Origin: Martelella sp. AD-3
Lineage (GTDB): Bacteria > Pseudomonadota > Alphaproteobacteria > Rhizobiales > Rhizobiaceae
DNA length: 64,000 nt
NCBI RefSeq assembly: GCF_001578105.1
Contig: NZ_CP014275.1
Location: 372,001 to 436,000, forward strand
Direction: 5' to 3'
Under the pieces are notes generated by a model that was not told the DNA's origin, searched no databases, and saw only the letters and a list, made by a program, of their open reading frames with translations. A program made the translations under genes and the position numbers. Every line of letters begins with the position of its first letter. Position 1 is the first letter of the stretch. Below are positions 44,366-53,837 of the stretch, one piece after another.

Positions 44366-45253
44366 TTATCCTTTCACGGCGCCGGAAGCGATGCCGCGCA
44401 CGAACCAGCGGCCGGAAACCAGATAGACGACAAGCGGGACCAGCGAGGTCAGAATGGTTGCCGCCATGTTGACGTTATAGGCGCGCTCGCCCGTGGTCGT
44501 GTTGACGATGTTGTTGAGCTGGACCGTCATCGGCAGGTTGTCGCGACCAGCAAAGACCAGGCCGAGCAGGAAGTCGTTCCAGATCGCCGTGACCTGCATG
44601 ATGACCGCGACGATTGTGATCGGCACCGACATGGGCAGGATGATCGAAAGGAAAATCCTCCAGAAGCCGGCGCCGTCGATGCGGGCCGCTTTGAACAGCT
44701 CCATCGGCAGGCCCATGTAATAATTGCGGAACAGCAGCGTCATCACCGGCATGCCGAAGATGATGTGGGTGAGCACGATGCCCGGGAGCGAGCCATAGAT
44801 GCCGGCCTGCGCGTAAAACCGCACCAGCGGGTAGATGAACACCTGATAGGGAATGAACGAGCCCATCAGCAGGCAGGCGAACAGAACATTCGCCCCCTTC
44901 ACCCGCCAGAAGGACAGGGCATAGCCGTTGACCGCGCCGAGCAGGATCGAGAGGATCACGCTCGGGATCAGGATCTTCACCGAGTTGAAGAAGCCGACCT
45001 GAAGGCCGGTGCAGTCGAGCCCGGTGCAGGCGCTCGTCCAGGCCTTGATCCAGGCATCGAGCGAAAAATCCTGCGGCAGCGCGAAGATCAGCCCGAGGCG
45101 GATCTCGTCCATGCTCTTGAACGAGGTGACGAGCATCACATAGAGCGGCAGCAGGAAGAACAGCGCGACGAAGAAGAGAAAGCCATAGACGCCGAAGCGT
45201 CCCCAGACGCGCTCTGCCTTCACCGGTCGCTTTGAGACGGATTTCTGCGTCAT
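44366..45253 (-). CDS. Sugar ABC transporter permease, second subunit (GH94 locus)
   Basis: A 295-residue MalG-group permease. The first helix is about 20-42 (FGVYGFLFFVALFFLLPLYVML). A two-cysteine periplasmic stretch TSACTGLDCTGLQ lies near 75-87, and the EAA loop PMELFKAARIDGAGFWRIFLSIILP near 180-205. The N-terminus of 20 residues is unusually basic. It overlaps the upstream permease by 4 bp. Confidence 0.89.
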   Translation of the reverse strand: MTQKSVSKRPVKAERVWGRFGVYGFLFFVALFFLLPLYVMLVTSFKSMDEIRLGLIFALPQDFSLDAWIKAWTSACTGLDCTGLQVGFFNSVKILIPSVILSILLGAVNGYALSFWRVKGANVLFACLLMGSFIPYQVFIYPLVRFYAQAGIYGSLPGIVLTHIIFGMPVMTLLFRNYYMGLPMELFKAARIDGAGFWRIFLSIILPMSVPITIVAVIMQVTAIWNDFLLGLVFAGRDNLPMTVQLNNIVNTTTGERAYNVNMAATILTSLVPLVVYLVSGRWFVRGIASGAVKG

Positions 45254-46149
45254 GACGTCCTCCCGTTCCTGCGGAAATACTGGGAATAGAGAACCGGGAC
45301 CATGATCAGCAGAACGGTGATCAGAAGTACGGTCGAGGCGGCGGTCGCAAGGCCGATATTGGCGCGCTCGAACAGGTTGTCCATGATGAACTTGGCCGGC
45401 ACCTCACTCGCAGTGCCTGGTCCGCCATTGGTCATGGCGACGACAACGTCGTACATTTTCACGATCGAGATCGACAGAAGCACCAGCGAGGTGATGATCA
45501 TCGGCCGGAGCATCGGCAGAATGATCGAAAGATAGACGCGCCACGGCGGAATGCCGTCGATGCGCGTCGCCGACCAGATCTGGGTGTCGATGCCGCGCAG
45601 GCCCGCCAGAATGAGTGCCATCACCAGCCCCGAGCCATGCCAGACCGTCGCCAGAATGATGGCGTAGAGCACCTTGTCCGGATTGACCGTCCAGTCGAGC
45701 ACGAAATTCGGGAAGCCGAGATCGCGCATGGTTGCCTGGATGCCGAGGTCGGGATTGAGGATCCATTGCCAGATCAGGCCCGCCACCACGAAGGACATCG
45801 CATAGGGGTAAAGGAAAACAGTCCTGAACAGGCTTTCGGCGCGCACATTCTGGTCGATGAAAATGGCCAGCAGCGTGCCGAGAACGAAACAGATCAGAAG
45901 AAAGAAGAAGGCGATGACCGCCAGGTTTTCCAGAGACGTGATCCAACGCGAGGTTTCGAAAAGCCTCGTGTACTGGGCGAAGCCGACAAAGTCGTCCTTG
46001 GGCAGAAGCCGCGAACTGGAAAATGACAGCCGGACGGACCAGAGCATCGTGCCCAGATAGGCAAAGACGACGACAATGGCCATCGGCAGCAGGGCGATAT
46101 AGGCAAACAGGTTGCGCCTGATATGCCGGGTGAAGGCGGCGGCGTGCAA
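45250..46149 (-). CDS. Sugar ABC transporter permease, first subunit (GH94 locus)
   Basis: A 299-residue MalF-group permease; first helix about 13-35 (LFAYIALLPMAIVVVFAYLGTML), EAA-type loop DTQIWSATRIDGIPPWRVYLSIILP near 190-215. The start is TTG at 46149, supported by AAGGGAGG at 46156-46163; no better in-frame ATG precedes the first helix. The binding-protein gene ends 72 bp upstream. Confidence 0.87.
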   Translation of the reverse strand: MHAAAFTRHIRRNLFAYIALLPMAIVVVFAYLGTMLWSVRLSFSSSRLLPKDDFVGFAQYTRLFETSRWITSLENLAVIAFFFLLICFVLGTLLAIFIDQNVRAESLFRTVFLYPYAMSFVVAGLIWQWILNPDLGIQATMRDLGFPNFVLDWTVNPDKVLYAIILATVWHGSGLVMALILAGLRGIDTQIWSATRIDGIPPWRVYLSIILPMLRPMIITSLVLLSISIVKMYDVVVAMTNGGPGTASEVPAKFIMDNLFERANIGLATAASTVLLITVLLIMVPVLYSQYFRRNGRTS

Positions 46150-46221
46150 CGGAACCTCCCTTGAAAACGGGAAGGAAACCGCAAGGGTCCCCTTCCCGCA
46201 TGATTGTTCCAGATGGATGGA

Positions 46222-47466
46222 TCAGCCGTTGAGGGCCTGGTCGAAGCGTTCGACGGCCTCGTCGACCGACATGTCGGTGTTCCAGAGTTCGGTCACGACA
46301 TCCTGGACCGAGCCGTAGATGTATTCGGCCATCATCTGCGAAGCGTCGGGCGCCTGGCGGCTGGGATCGGACATGATCTCAAGGCCGAGCTGGGCGCAGG
46401 CGTCGAGCTTGGAGGCATCGACGTCGGAACGGATCGGGATGGAGCCCTTCAGGTTGTTGAATTCGACCTGGGTTTCCGGATCCGTCATGACTTCGACGAG
46501 CAGGCGCTGTGCCTTGATCTGTTCGGCATCGTCGGTTTTCGGGAAGACGAAGACGTCGCCGCCGAGAACGTAGGGACTGTCGGGACGCAGGCCCGGAATG
46601 CAGCCGTAATCCGTGCCGATTTCCTTGCCGGCCTGCTTGAACTCGCCCTTGGCCCAGTCGCCCATGACCTGGAAACCGGCCTCGTCATTGATCAGCATGG
46701 CGGTCGTGTCGTTCCAGTTACGCCCCGGCGATGCGGCGTCGACATAGGGCTTCAGCGCGATGAAGGTTTCGATGACCTCGCGGAATTCCGGCGAATGGAT
46801 GGCGTCCTCGTCCTTGTCGGCGTAGACCGCCTCCCAGAGCTGGCCGCCGCCGACATTGGTCAGCATCGCCGAGAACAGGGAGTTTTCCTGCCAGCGCTGG
46901 CCGCCAAGTGCCAGCGGCGTGATGCCTGCCTCCTGAAGCTTGTCGAGCGCAGCGAAGAATTCGTCCATGCTTTCGGGCGGGTTCTCGACGCCGGCCTGTT
47001 CCAGCGCGTCGACGGAATACCAGAACCACAGCGGCATATGGATATTCACCGGCGCGGCGTAGTACTTGCCGTCGATCTTCACGGCGTTGACGATCGGCGC
47101 AGGCAGGATCTCATCCCAGTTGTTTTCAGTCGCCACGGCGTCGATGTCGTTGAGCAGGCCTTCCTCGACGATCTCGTGATACTGCTGCGAGGTGTTGAAG
47201 AGCGCCGCCGTCGACGGGTCGCCGCCGATGATGCGGTTGATGGCGGCGCTGCGCGCGGCCGAGCCGCCGGCGACAGCGCTGTCCTGCCAGTTGCCGCCAT
47301 TGGCGTTGTAGGCGTCGGCGAAAACGCCGATCGCGGCGGATTCGCCGCCCGATGTCCACCAGTGGATGACTTCGGCATCAAGCGGTTCCTGGGCGCCGGC
47401 AGCGCCGGACATTGCCACGGTCAGCGCTACGGCCGATGCGGTCACCGCATTCTTCAGAATAAACAT
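46222..47466 (-). CDS. Sugar ABC transporter substrate-binding protein (GH94 locus)
   Basis: A 414-residue family 1 binding protein. The signal peptide ends near SGAAGA-QEPLDAEVIHWWTSGGE. VIHWWTSGGESAAI followed by GGSAARSAAINRIIGGDPSTAALF is typical of glucose/mannose-type binding proteins (GtsA-like). The gene diverges from LacI/GH94, so a beta-glucoside, cellobionate or related disaccharide is the likely ligand (inference). A near-consensus promoter lies at 47546-47575. Confidence 0.88.
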   Translation of the reverse strand: MFILKNAVTASAVALTVAMSGAAGAQEPLDAEVIHWWTSGGESAAIGVFADAYNANGGNWQDSAVAGGSAARSAAINRIIGGDPSTAALFNTSQQYHEIVEEGLLNDIDAVATENNWDEILPAPIVNAVKIDGKYYAAPVNIHMPLWFWYSVDALEQAGVENPPESMDEFFAALDKLQEAGITPLALGGQRWQENSLFSAMLTNVGGGQLWEAVYADKDEDAIHSPEFREVIETFIALKPYVDAASPGRNWNDTTAMLINDEAGFQVMGDWAKGEFKQAGKEIGTDYGCIPGLRPDSPYVLGGDVFVFPKTDDAEQIKAQRLLVEVMTDPETQVEFNNLKGSIPIRSDVDASKLDACAQLGLEIMSDPSRQAPDASQMMAEYIYGSVQDVVTELWNTDMSVDEAVERFDQALNG

Positions 47467-47538
47467 ATGTCCTCCCCAAAGGGTCGTCTGAGGGACCAGA
47501 TGGTCCGTTCAAAAGTGTTTCGATCTCAAAATGGGATC

Positions 47539-47582
47539 GGTTCCAATTACAACGACAGGCACTTGATTTTGTCAATGGTTCC
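47539..47582 (-). promoter_or_regulatory. Sigma-70 promoter of the GH94-locus importer with flanking GGAACC repeats
   Basis: On the minus strand TTGACA (47570-47575) and TGTAAT (47546-47551) are separated by 18 bp, a good -35/-10 pair. GGAACC occurs at 47577-47582 and again at 47539-47544, just outside the -35 and just past the -10. The LacI-family gene starts 115 bp away in the other direction, so these repeats are candidate operator half-sites. Confidence 0.55.
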
Positions 47583-47696
47583 TGCAAAAAAAGATGAGGG
47601 CCCGACCTTGAAGATATTGTTTTTGACCAAAACCCGTTGAATAATAAAATGATATGGCGTTGACGCCGGGCAGAAAGGGTGGAGGGGAGTTCAGAT

Positions 47697-48701
47697 ATGG
47701 CGACAGTGAAAGACGTGGCGAGGCTGGCTGGCGTTGGTTCGGGCACGGTCTCCCGGTATATTTCTGGAAACGGTTCCGTTTCGAGTAAGGCGGCAGAGAA
47801 AATCGAACGTGCGATCAAGCAGCTCAACTACCGGCCCAACAGCATGGCGCGGTCGCTGTCGTCGCGCCGGTCCGATCTGATCGGGGTCTGGGTGCCCTCC
47901 CTCGAGGGCCCCTATTACCACATGATCATCCGCGCGGTGGAGCAGGAGCTCAGGCTTCACAACAAGCACATGATTCTCGCCAATGCGGAGGACGCCCAGT
48001 CCGATGCCGATCGTCGCGCGCATTTTGACTATCTGGTCAACCGCGACTGCGACGGCATCCTGATGTCCTGTTCGCTTCAGGGAACGTTCGAGCTGGCGCG
48101 AACATCCGAGCATTTTGCCAATCTGGTGCTGCTCAACCATCAGGCCGATGCTCTGGCCGGTCAGTGCTTCTTTATCGACCACGAACTGGGCGGGCGGCTG
48201 GCCGCGCGGCACCTTGTCGAGCTTGGTCACGAACGGATCGCGGTGATCACCGGACGGCTTTCCGCGCAGGATGCCCGCCAGCGCCACGACGGATTCCTGG
48301 ACGAGATGGGCAAGCTCGGCCGCTCCATCCCGAGTGATTATGTGGTCGAAGGCGCTTTCAGCTATGCCGCCGCAGAACGGCTGGTCCGTTCTTTCCTCGA
48401 TATGAATCTCGACTTCACAGCCGTGTTCTGCGGAAACGACAAGGTGGCCATGCTGCTGATTTCGGAGCTGAACAATCGCGGCCGCTCGGTTCCGCGCGAG
48501 GTTTCGGTCCTCGGTTATGACGATGTCGATTTCGCCGCCTACACCGCCCCGCCGCTCAGCACCATCCATGCGCCGATCGAGGAGATGGCCCGTTCGGCCT
48601 GCCGGCAACTGCTCAATCTCACCTACGACATGGACCTTCCGTTTCAGGAGCGGTTCGAGCCCTCGCTCTCAGTCAGGCGCTCGACGGCCGCACCGGATTG
48701 A
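47697..48701 (+). CDS. LacI-family regulator (GH94 locus)
   Basis: A 334-residue LacI/GalR repressor: helix-turn-helix ATVKDVARLAGVGSGTVSRYISGNGSVSSKAAEKIERAIKQLNYRPNS-type N-terminus (residues 2-50) and a periplasmic-binding-like effector domain (LIGVWVPSLEGPYYHMIIRAVEQ; VLGYDDVDFAAYTAPPLSTI). ATG 47697 follows GAGGGGAG. It is divergent from the importer operon and 34 bp upstream of the GH94 gene, so it probably represses both. Confidence 0.92.
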   Translation: MATVKDVARLAGVGSGTVSRYISGNGSVSSKAAEKIERAIKQLNYRPNSMARSLSSRRSDLIGVWVPSLEGPYYHMIIRAVEQELRLHNKHMILANAEDAQSDADRRAHFDYLVNRDCDGILMSCSLQGTFELARTSEHFANLVLLNHQADALAGQCFFIDHELGGRLAARHLVELGHERIAVITGRLSAQDARQRHDGFLDEMGKLGRSIPSDYVVEGAFSYAAAERLVRSFLDMNLDFTAVFCGNDKVAMLLISELNNRGRSVPREVSVLGYDDVDFAAYTAPPLSTIHAPIEEMARSACRQLLNLTYDMDLPFQERFEPSLSVRRSTAAPD

Positions 48702-48735
48702 AGGCGAAATACCAACACCAACGCACGAGTGCAGG

Positions 48736-51096
48736 ATGACTTCCTTCATCGAGAACGGACAACGCTTCCGCCTGACCGATCCGACGCTGGCGCCCAACGC
48801 CGCCAGCTATCTCTGGAACCGCAAAATGATGATCCAGATGAGTGCGCGCGGTTACGCCGTGAGCCAGTATATGGATCCCGAGCCGCGCAAATACGCGCAT
48901 GTTCCCACCATCGCCGCGCAGACCTTCATGCAGCCGGAACAGGATTATTTTCCGCATCACCCTGGCCGCTTCTTCTATATCCGCGACAATGAGACGGGGA
49001 AGCTGTTTTCAGCACCCTACGAGCCGGTGCGGGCGAAACTCGACCGCTTCAGCTTCGAGCCCGGCCTTTCGGACATCAGATGGGTGATCGAGAAGGATGG
49101 CGTGCGCGTCGAGTTGCGGCTCGATCTTCCGGTCGAGGACGTCGCGGAAATCTGGTCCGTGCGGATCACCAACCTGACGGACGGAAAGAAAACACTTTCC
49201 TTCGTTCCGTTTTTCCCTGTCGGCTATTCTTCATGGATGAACCGGGGCGGACATTTCGACGCTGATCTCAACGCCATCGTCTGCACCAGCGTGACGCCCT
49301 ATCAAAAGGTCGAACAATACTTCAAGAACAAGCACTTGAAGGATATCACCTTCTTTGCCGCAGACCGAAAGCCCGACCATTTCGAGGTTGCTCAGGTCGC
49401 CTTCGAGGGCGAGGGCGGGCTGCACAATCCCTCCGCCCTTCAGGATGGCGGTCATCTCGCCGGCGGGGATGCCAGCTATGAGAATCCGGCCGGTATCATG
49501 CAATGGGATCTCGTTCTTAAACCCGGCGCGCGCGAAGACTTTCGCTTCGTCTTCGGCCCGGCCGTCGACAAGGCCGAGATCATGGTCCTGACGGAAAGCT
49601 ATCTCAGGGGCGCGCTCGCGCCGGTGCGGCAGGAGTATGATCGCTATATCCGTTCCGGCCTCGGCACTCTCGCGCTTCGCTCGCCCGATGATGATCTCAA
49701 TCACTTCGTCAATTACTGGCTGCCGCGCCAGGTCTTCTATCACGGCGACACCCACAGATTGACCACGGATCCGCAGACCCGCAACTATCTCCAGGACGGG
49801 CTCGGGATGATCTTCATCGCGCCGGAGAGAACGCGTGCGGCGCTCCTCAGGACCGCCAGCCAGCAGTTCTTTTCCGGCAAGGTTCCCGACGGCATCCTGC
49901 TCAGGCCCGATACGGAGCTGAAATACATCAACCAGATCCCGCACACCGATCACGCCGTCTGGCTGGTTATCGCCGCCAAGGCCTATATCGAGGAAACCGG
50001 GGACCGGGCAGTCCTCGCCGAAAACGTCGCCTGGGCCGACAGCGAGGAGGAAGCGACGTTGTATGAGCATGTGACGCGGGCGCTGCGCTTCCTCGCCGGC
50101 GAGGTCGACGAGCGCAACCTTCCTTATATCGCACAGGGCGACTGGTGCGACCCGATGAACATGGTTGGCTACAAGGGCAGGGGGGTCTCCGGCTGGCTGG
50201 CCGAAGCCGCAAGCTATGCGATGACGACCTGGGCCGATATGTGCCGTGCCGAAAACGACAGCGAGGCTGCCGGCTGGCTGGAACGGGAAGCCGGGAAGCT
50301 CAACGACAGCATCAACCATTATCTCTGGGATGGAAAGTGGTATGCCCGCGGCATTACCGATGACGGCGTTGCGTTCGGCGTCCAGACCGACAGCGAGGGC
50401 CGGATTTATCTGAACGCCCAGAGCTGGGCCTTTCTCGCCGGGGCGGCGGACGGAGACAAGCGGGCCAGCATGCTTCGGGCGATCGATGAACAGCTCGACA
50501 CGCCCTATGGCGCAGCCATGTTCGCTCCCGCCTACACGGCAATGCGCGATGATGTCGGTCGGGTAACGCAGAAATGGCCCGGCAACGGCGAGAACGGCGC
50601 GGTCTATAATCACGCCGCCGCCTTCTATGCGGCATCGCTCTACCATATCGGCGAGAATGACCGCGCCTATGCCGTGCTGTCCAAAATGCTGACGCGCCCG
50701 GAGGCAAAGGACATTGCAACCCGCGGACAGCTGCCGCTCTACCTGCCGAATTATTATCGCGGCGCCTATTACCAGTATCCGCGCACGGCCGGCCGCTCAA
50801 GCAACCTGTTCAACACCGGGACCGCCTCCTGGTATTACCGCCTGGTCATCGAACGGCTCTGCGGTCTGCGCGGCGATGGCGACGGCGTCGTCATCGCGCC
50901 GCAACCGCCGGCCGAGTGGGAGTCCTACCAGTTCAGCCGGGCCTTCCGGGGCGCAACGTTTGACGTCGAGGTCAAAAAGGATGCGGCCTTGGAGGGCCCT
51001 GTCGTGGTCGTGGACGCCGAGACGCTTGGCGGCAACAGGATCGAACGCATCGACGCCGGAAAGCACTATTCAATCCTGGTTCGACTTCCGGGCTGA
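48736..51096 (+). CDS. GH94-family phosphorylase (cellobiose/cellobionate phosphorylase-like)
   Basis: A 786-residue cytoplasmic glycoside phosphorylase that would split a beta-glycoside with phosphate into a sugar 1-phosphate. The N-terminal beta-sandwich (about 1-270) includes GRFFYIRDNETG and VRITNLTDGKKTLSF; the helical barrel follows. The catalytic region is GDWCDPMNMVGYKGRGVSGWL (D472 the expected general acid); most family members have GDWNDGMN here. WPGNGENGAVYNHAAAFY and the YYRGAYYQYP segment are also family-like. The length fits cellobionic acid phosphorylases as I recall them. No signal peptide is seen. Confidence 0.82.
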   Translation: MTSFIENGQRFRLTDPTLAPNAASYLWNRKMMIQMSARGYAVSQYMDPEPRKYAHVPTIAAQTFMQPEQDYFPHHPGRFFYIRDNETGKLFSAPYEPVRAKLDRFSFEPGLSDIRWVIEKDGVRVELRLDLPVEDVAEIWSVRITNLTDGKKTLSFVPFFPVGYSSWMNRGGHFDADLNAIVCTSVTPYQKVEQYFKNKHLKDITFFAADRKPDHFEVAQVAFEGEGGLHNPSALQDGGHLAGGDASYENPAGIMQWDLVLKPGAREDFRFVFGPAVDKAEIMVLTESYLRGALAPVRQEYDRYIRSGLGTLALRSPDDDLNHFVNYWLPRQVFYHGDTHRLTTDPQTRNYLQDGLGMIFIAPERTRAALLRTASQQFFSGKVPDGILLRPDTELKYINQIPHTDHAVWLVIAAKAYIEETGDRAVLAENVAWADSEEEATLYEHVTRALRFLAGEVDERNLPYIAQGDWCDPMNMVGYKGRGVSGWLAEAASYAMTTWADMCRAENDSEAAGWLEREAGKLNDSINHYLWDGKWYARGITDDGVAFGVQTDSEGRIYLNAQSWAFLAGAADGDKRASMLRAIDEQLDTPYGAAMFAPAYTAMRDDVGRVTQKWPGNGENGAVYNHAAAFYAASLYHIGENDRAYAVLSKMLTRPEAKDIATRGQLPLYLPNYYRGAYYQYPRTAGRSSNLFNTGTASWYYRLVIERLCGLRGDGDGVVIAPQPPAEWESYQFSRAFRGATFDVEVKKDAALEGPVVVVDAETLGGNRIERIDAGKHYSILVRLPG

Positions 51097-51177
51097 GACG
51101 GCAAGGGGCGGGAACGGAGGTCCGGTTCGGGAGCCTCGCTGCTCCCCCGGCTGATCCTGCACGCCCTCCAGCGCTGC

Positions 51178-52209
51178 CTATTCTATCCGGTTTCCGTTCT
51201 CCCGGAAGGCGTGGATACTGTCCCGGCGGGCCGAAAGGGCAATCCGGGAACCCGCCGCGATCTCGGCGCCGGCCGGCTGTTCCAGTATGACCGGCCCATG
51301 GCCCTCGACGTCGGCGTGAACCAGCCGTGCATTGCCCAGATATTCGGTAAGCCTGACACGGGCTGCCAGCGCGCCTTCGCCATCCGGCGCGATCGTCAGG
51401 CTGTCCGGGCGAATGCCGCAGTAGCGCGCGGAACGGTCCAGCCGAAAGGCCGCGCGCAAACCCTCGAAGCTGCCGGTCAGTTCGAAGATGTTCATCTTCG
51501 GCGCCCCGATGAACTGCGCGGCGAAGAGGTTCTGCGGACGCTCGTAAAGATCATGCGGCGTGCCGACCTGTTCGATCCTGCCATCACGCAACAGCACGAT
51601 CTTGTCGGCGAGCGTCATCGCCTCGACCTGATCATGGGTCACGTAGATCATCGTGCGTTTCAGTCGCTCGTGCAGTTCAGAGATCTGGGTGCGCATATGG
51701 ACCCTGAGCTCTGCATCGAGGTTTGACAGCGGCTCGTCGAACAGGAAGGTTTCCGGCTCGCCGACGATGGCGCGGCCGATGGCGACGCGCTGGCGCTGAC
51801 CGCCGGAGAGTTCGCGCGGATAGCGCTCGGTGAGCTTTTCGAGTTGCAGCATGGTGACGGCGTCGCTCACCAGTTCCTCGATCCTGTCGGCCGCCACCTT
51901 GCGAACCTTCAGGCCGAAGGCGATATTCTCCTTCACCGTCAGGTGTGGATAGAGCGCGTAGGACTGGAACACCATGGCGACCCCGCGCCTGGCGGGGGCG
52001 ATGTCGTTCATGCGCGTGCCGCCGATCTCGAGCGTGCCGCCGGTGATGTCCTCAAGGCCGGCGATCATCCTGAGAAGCGTGGACTTGCCGCAGCCCGACG
52101 GCCCGACGAAGACGCAGAATTCGCCGTCCTCGACGGCAAGATCGATGCCCTTGATGATCTCGACCGAACCGTAGGATTTGCGGATGTCTTTCAGTTCAAG
52201 CTTCGCCAT
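51178..52209 (-). CDS. ABC transporter ATPase, MalK/UgpC type (FAD-oxidoreductase locus)
   Basis: A 343-residue ATPase: Walker [23 protein letters not shown], signature LSGGQRQRVAIGRA, Walker B FLFDEPLSNLDA, H-loop VTHDQVEA, and a TOBE domain at about 270-340. The start MAKLELKDIRKSYG at 52209 gives the usual N-terminus. It lies 4 bp after the FAD oxidoreductase gene and is the last gene of the operon. Confidence 0.9.
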   Translation of the reverse strand: MAKLELKDIRKSYGSVEIIKGIDLAVEDGEFCVFVGPSGCGKSTLLRMIAGLEDITGGTLEIGGTRMNDIAPARRGVAMVFQSYALYPHLTVKENIAFGLKVRKVAADRIEELVSDAVTMLQLEKLTERYPRELSGGQRQRVAIGRAIVGEPETFLFDEPLSNLDAELRVHMRTQISELHERLKRTMIYVTHDQVEAMTLADKIVLLRDGRIEQVGTPHDLYERPQNLFAAQFIGAPKMNIFELTGSFEGLRAAFRLDRSARYCGIRPDSLTIAPDGEGALAARVRLTEYLGNARLVHADVEGHGPVILEQPAGAEIAAGSRIALSARRDSIHAFRENGNRIE

Positions 52210-52213
52210 AGGT

Positions 52214-53833
52214 CTACTCCACGCGCCCGAAGAGCTCGAGCCTCGGGGTTTCACGAATATGCTGCGGCCATGCGAGCGGCACCTCGAAACGGCTCGTCAG
52301 GAGATGCTGGAAATCGGCAAGCCGGTCCGCCGTCTCGCGCACGCCGCGCGGGCTGATGTCGTTCTCGATGCAATAGGCGGCCAGCGCACCGACGCTTTCG
52401 CCGATGTTCCATTCGACCGGGTGGAGGCGATAGCAGCCGTTGGTCAGATGCGTGGTGCCAATATTCTTGCAGGCCGGCAGCATGTTCTCGACCCGCGCAG
52501 GGATCAGGCTGCCAAGCGGGATCTGGAACGGCCAGTTGGCGATGTCGACGTAGTTGCGCGGCGCCGTCGAGGGGTGCAGGTCGATGCGGTAGGAGCCGAC
52601 GCCGACGCTGTCGGCAAACTGTTCGGCGCCGGTGAGACCCTCGCGGGCATCGATGCCGACATGGTTTTCCGTGACCGTGAACAGCGCCTTGATGCGCCGG
52701 CTCTCGCGGATATAGGGGGCGATGGTCAGGCCGTCGAGCGTACCCATCACGGCGCCCGCCGGCTTCAGGCCGCGATAGCCGTAGCCTCCGTCATGGCGCG
52801 GCGCCTCGGTCTGCATCCAGTAGAGCATCGACAGCGACAATTGCCGCGCGCCCTCCAGGTGTTTCTCCGCTTCTTCCGCTGAAACGCCGACCAGCGGACC
52901 GCCGCAATAGTCGATCTGCGGCCAGTTGACGAGGCAGATGTCGGAGTCATAGCGGTTGCCGACATGGTGCCTGCGGTAAAAAATCCGGCGGTAGTGCCAG
53001 TTGTCGGGCGCGAATTTCGCATCGCTGTCGCCGACGAAGAGCGGGCGGTTGTCGGGCTCAAGCGTCACCGGGTTGGGGCCGATGAAGGAGAGCTGGCGGT
53101 CCGGCCAGAAATCGAGCTTGAAGTCGCGCCAGATATCATAGTCGCGCGGCCGCTCGATCGTGTGGTCCTCCTCCGGATGATAGCTCATCGCGAAGCACCA
53201 GCTGACCGCCTGCTGGTCAAACGGATTGGCATTCCCCGCAAGCGCTGCGGGCTCGCCGGTCTCGGCCTGGCTTTCCGCGCCGATGACGTGCTCGACCTTG
53301 CCGAGCTCGAGAAGATCGCCGAGTTCTGTGGCATCGATGAAATAGCGGCCGGTCAGGACCATCTCGCCATATTCGAAAGAACGCACGGTGACCGCCGTGA
53401 AGCGATCACCGTCGGTCTCTGCTGCGACCGGCTTTGCCGACATCAGCACGGTCAGCCGACCGGTCGCAAACCATGGCGCCAGAAGCGCCTCGATCGCGGC
53501 GACGCCCGCGCGCGGCTCGGCGCAGAGCGGCGAGACATTGCCGCTGCCCGGATTGAGCTTTTCATCCGCGCGCGCCTCGTCGGTCAGCGGGTAGTTGCGC
53601 CTGTAGTAGTCGCGCATTTCCGCGCGCAGTTGCCGGTAGCTTGCCGTCGAGCCGTCGCTTTCGATCCATGGGTTTTCGTCCGGCGGCACGGCCTGGGTGG
53701 TGAGCTGGCCGCCAAGCCATTTGAACTCCTCCGTGAGGATGACGCTGCGGCCGAGCTTGAGTGCCGCAAGCGCTGCGGCCACCCCGCCGAGACCGCCGCC
53801 GATGATCACGATATCGCTGGTGAGTTCCTTCAT
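52214..53833 (-). CDS. FAD-dependent oxidoreductase (FAD_oxidored type) within an ABC operon
   Basis: A 539-residue flavoprotein. The N-terminal dinucleotide fold is SDIVIIGGGLGGVAAALAALKLGRSVILTEE (residues 6-36), then WLGGQLTTQAVPPDENPW, RYFIDATELGDLLEL, and a C-terminal GCYRLHPVEWNIGESVGALAAYC that usually contacts FAD. This family is found among bacterial carbohydrate-utilisation genes, but its substrates are mostly unknown. No signal peptide is seen. It sits between the second permease (4 bp away) and the ATPase, so it probably acts on the imported compound. Confidence 0.87.
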   Translation of the reverse strand: MKELTSDIVIIGGGLGGVAAALAALKLGRSVILTEEFKWLGGQLTTQAVPPDENPWIESDGSTASYRQLRAEMRDYYRRNYPLTDEARADEKLNPGSGNVSPLCAEPRAGVAAIEALLAPWFATGRLTVLMSAKPVAAETDGDRFTAVTVRSFEYGEMVLTGRYFIDATELGDLLELGKVEHVIGAESQAETGEPAALAGNANPFDQQAVSWCFAMSYHPEEDHTIERPRDYDIWRDFKLDFWPDRQLSFIGPNPVTLEPDNRPLFVGDSDAKFAPDNWHYRRIFYRRHHVGNRYDSDICLVNWPQIDYCGGPLVGVSAEEAEKHLEGARQLSLSMLYWMQTEAPRHDGGYGYRGLKPAGAVMGTLDGLTIAPYIRESRRIKALFTVTENHVGIDAREGLTGAEQFADSVGVGSYRIDLHPSTAPRNYVDIANWPFQIPLGSLIPARVENMLPACKNIGTTHLTNGCYRLHPVEWNIGESVGALAAYCIENDISPRGVRETADRLADFQHLLTSRFEVPLAWPQHIRETPRLELFGRVE

Positions 53834-53837
53834 TTTG

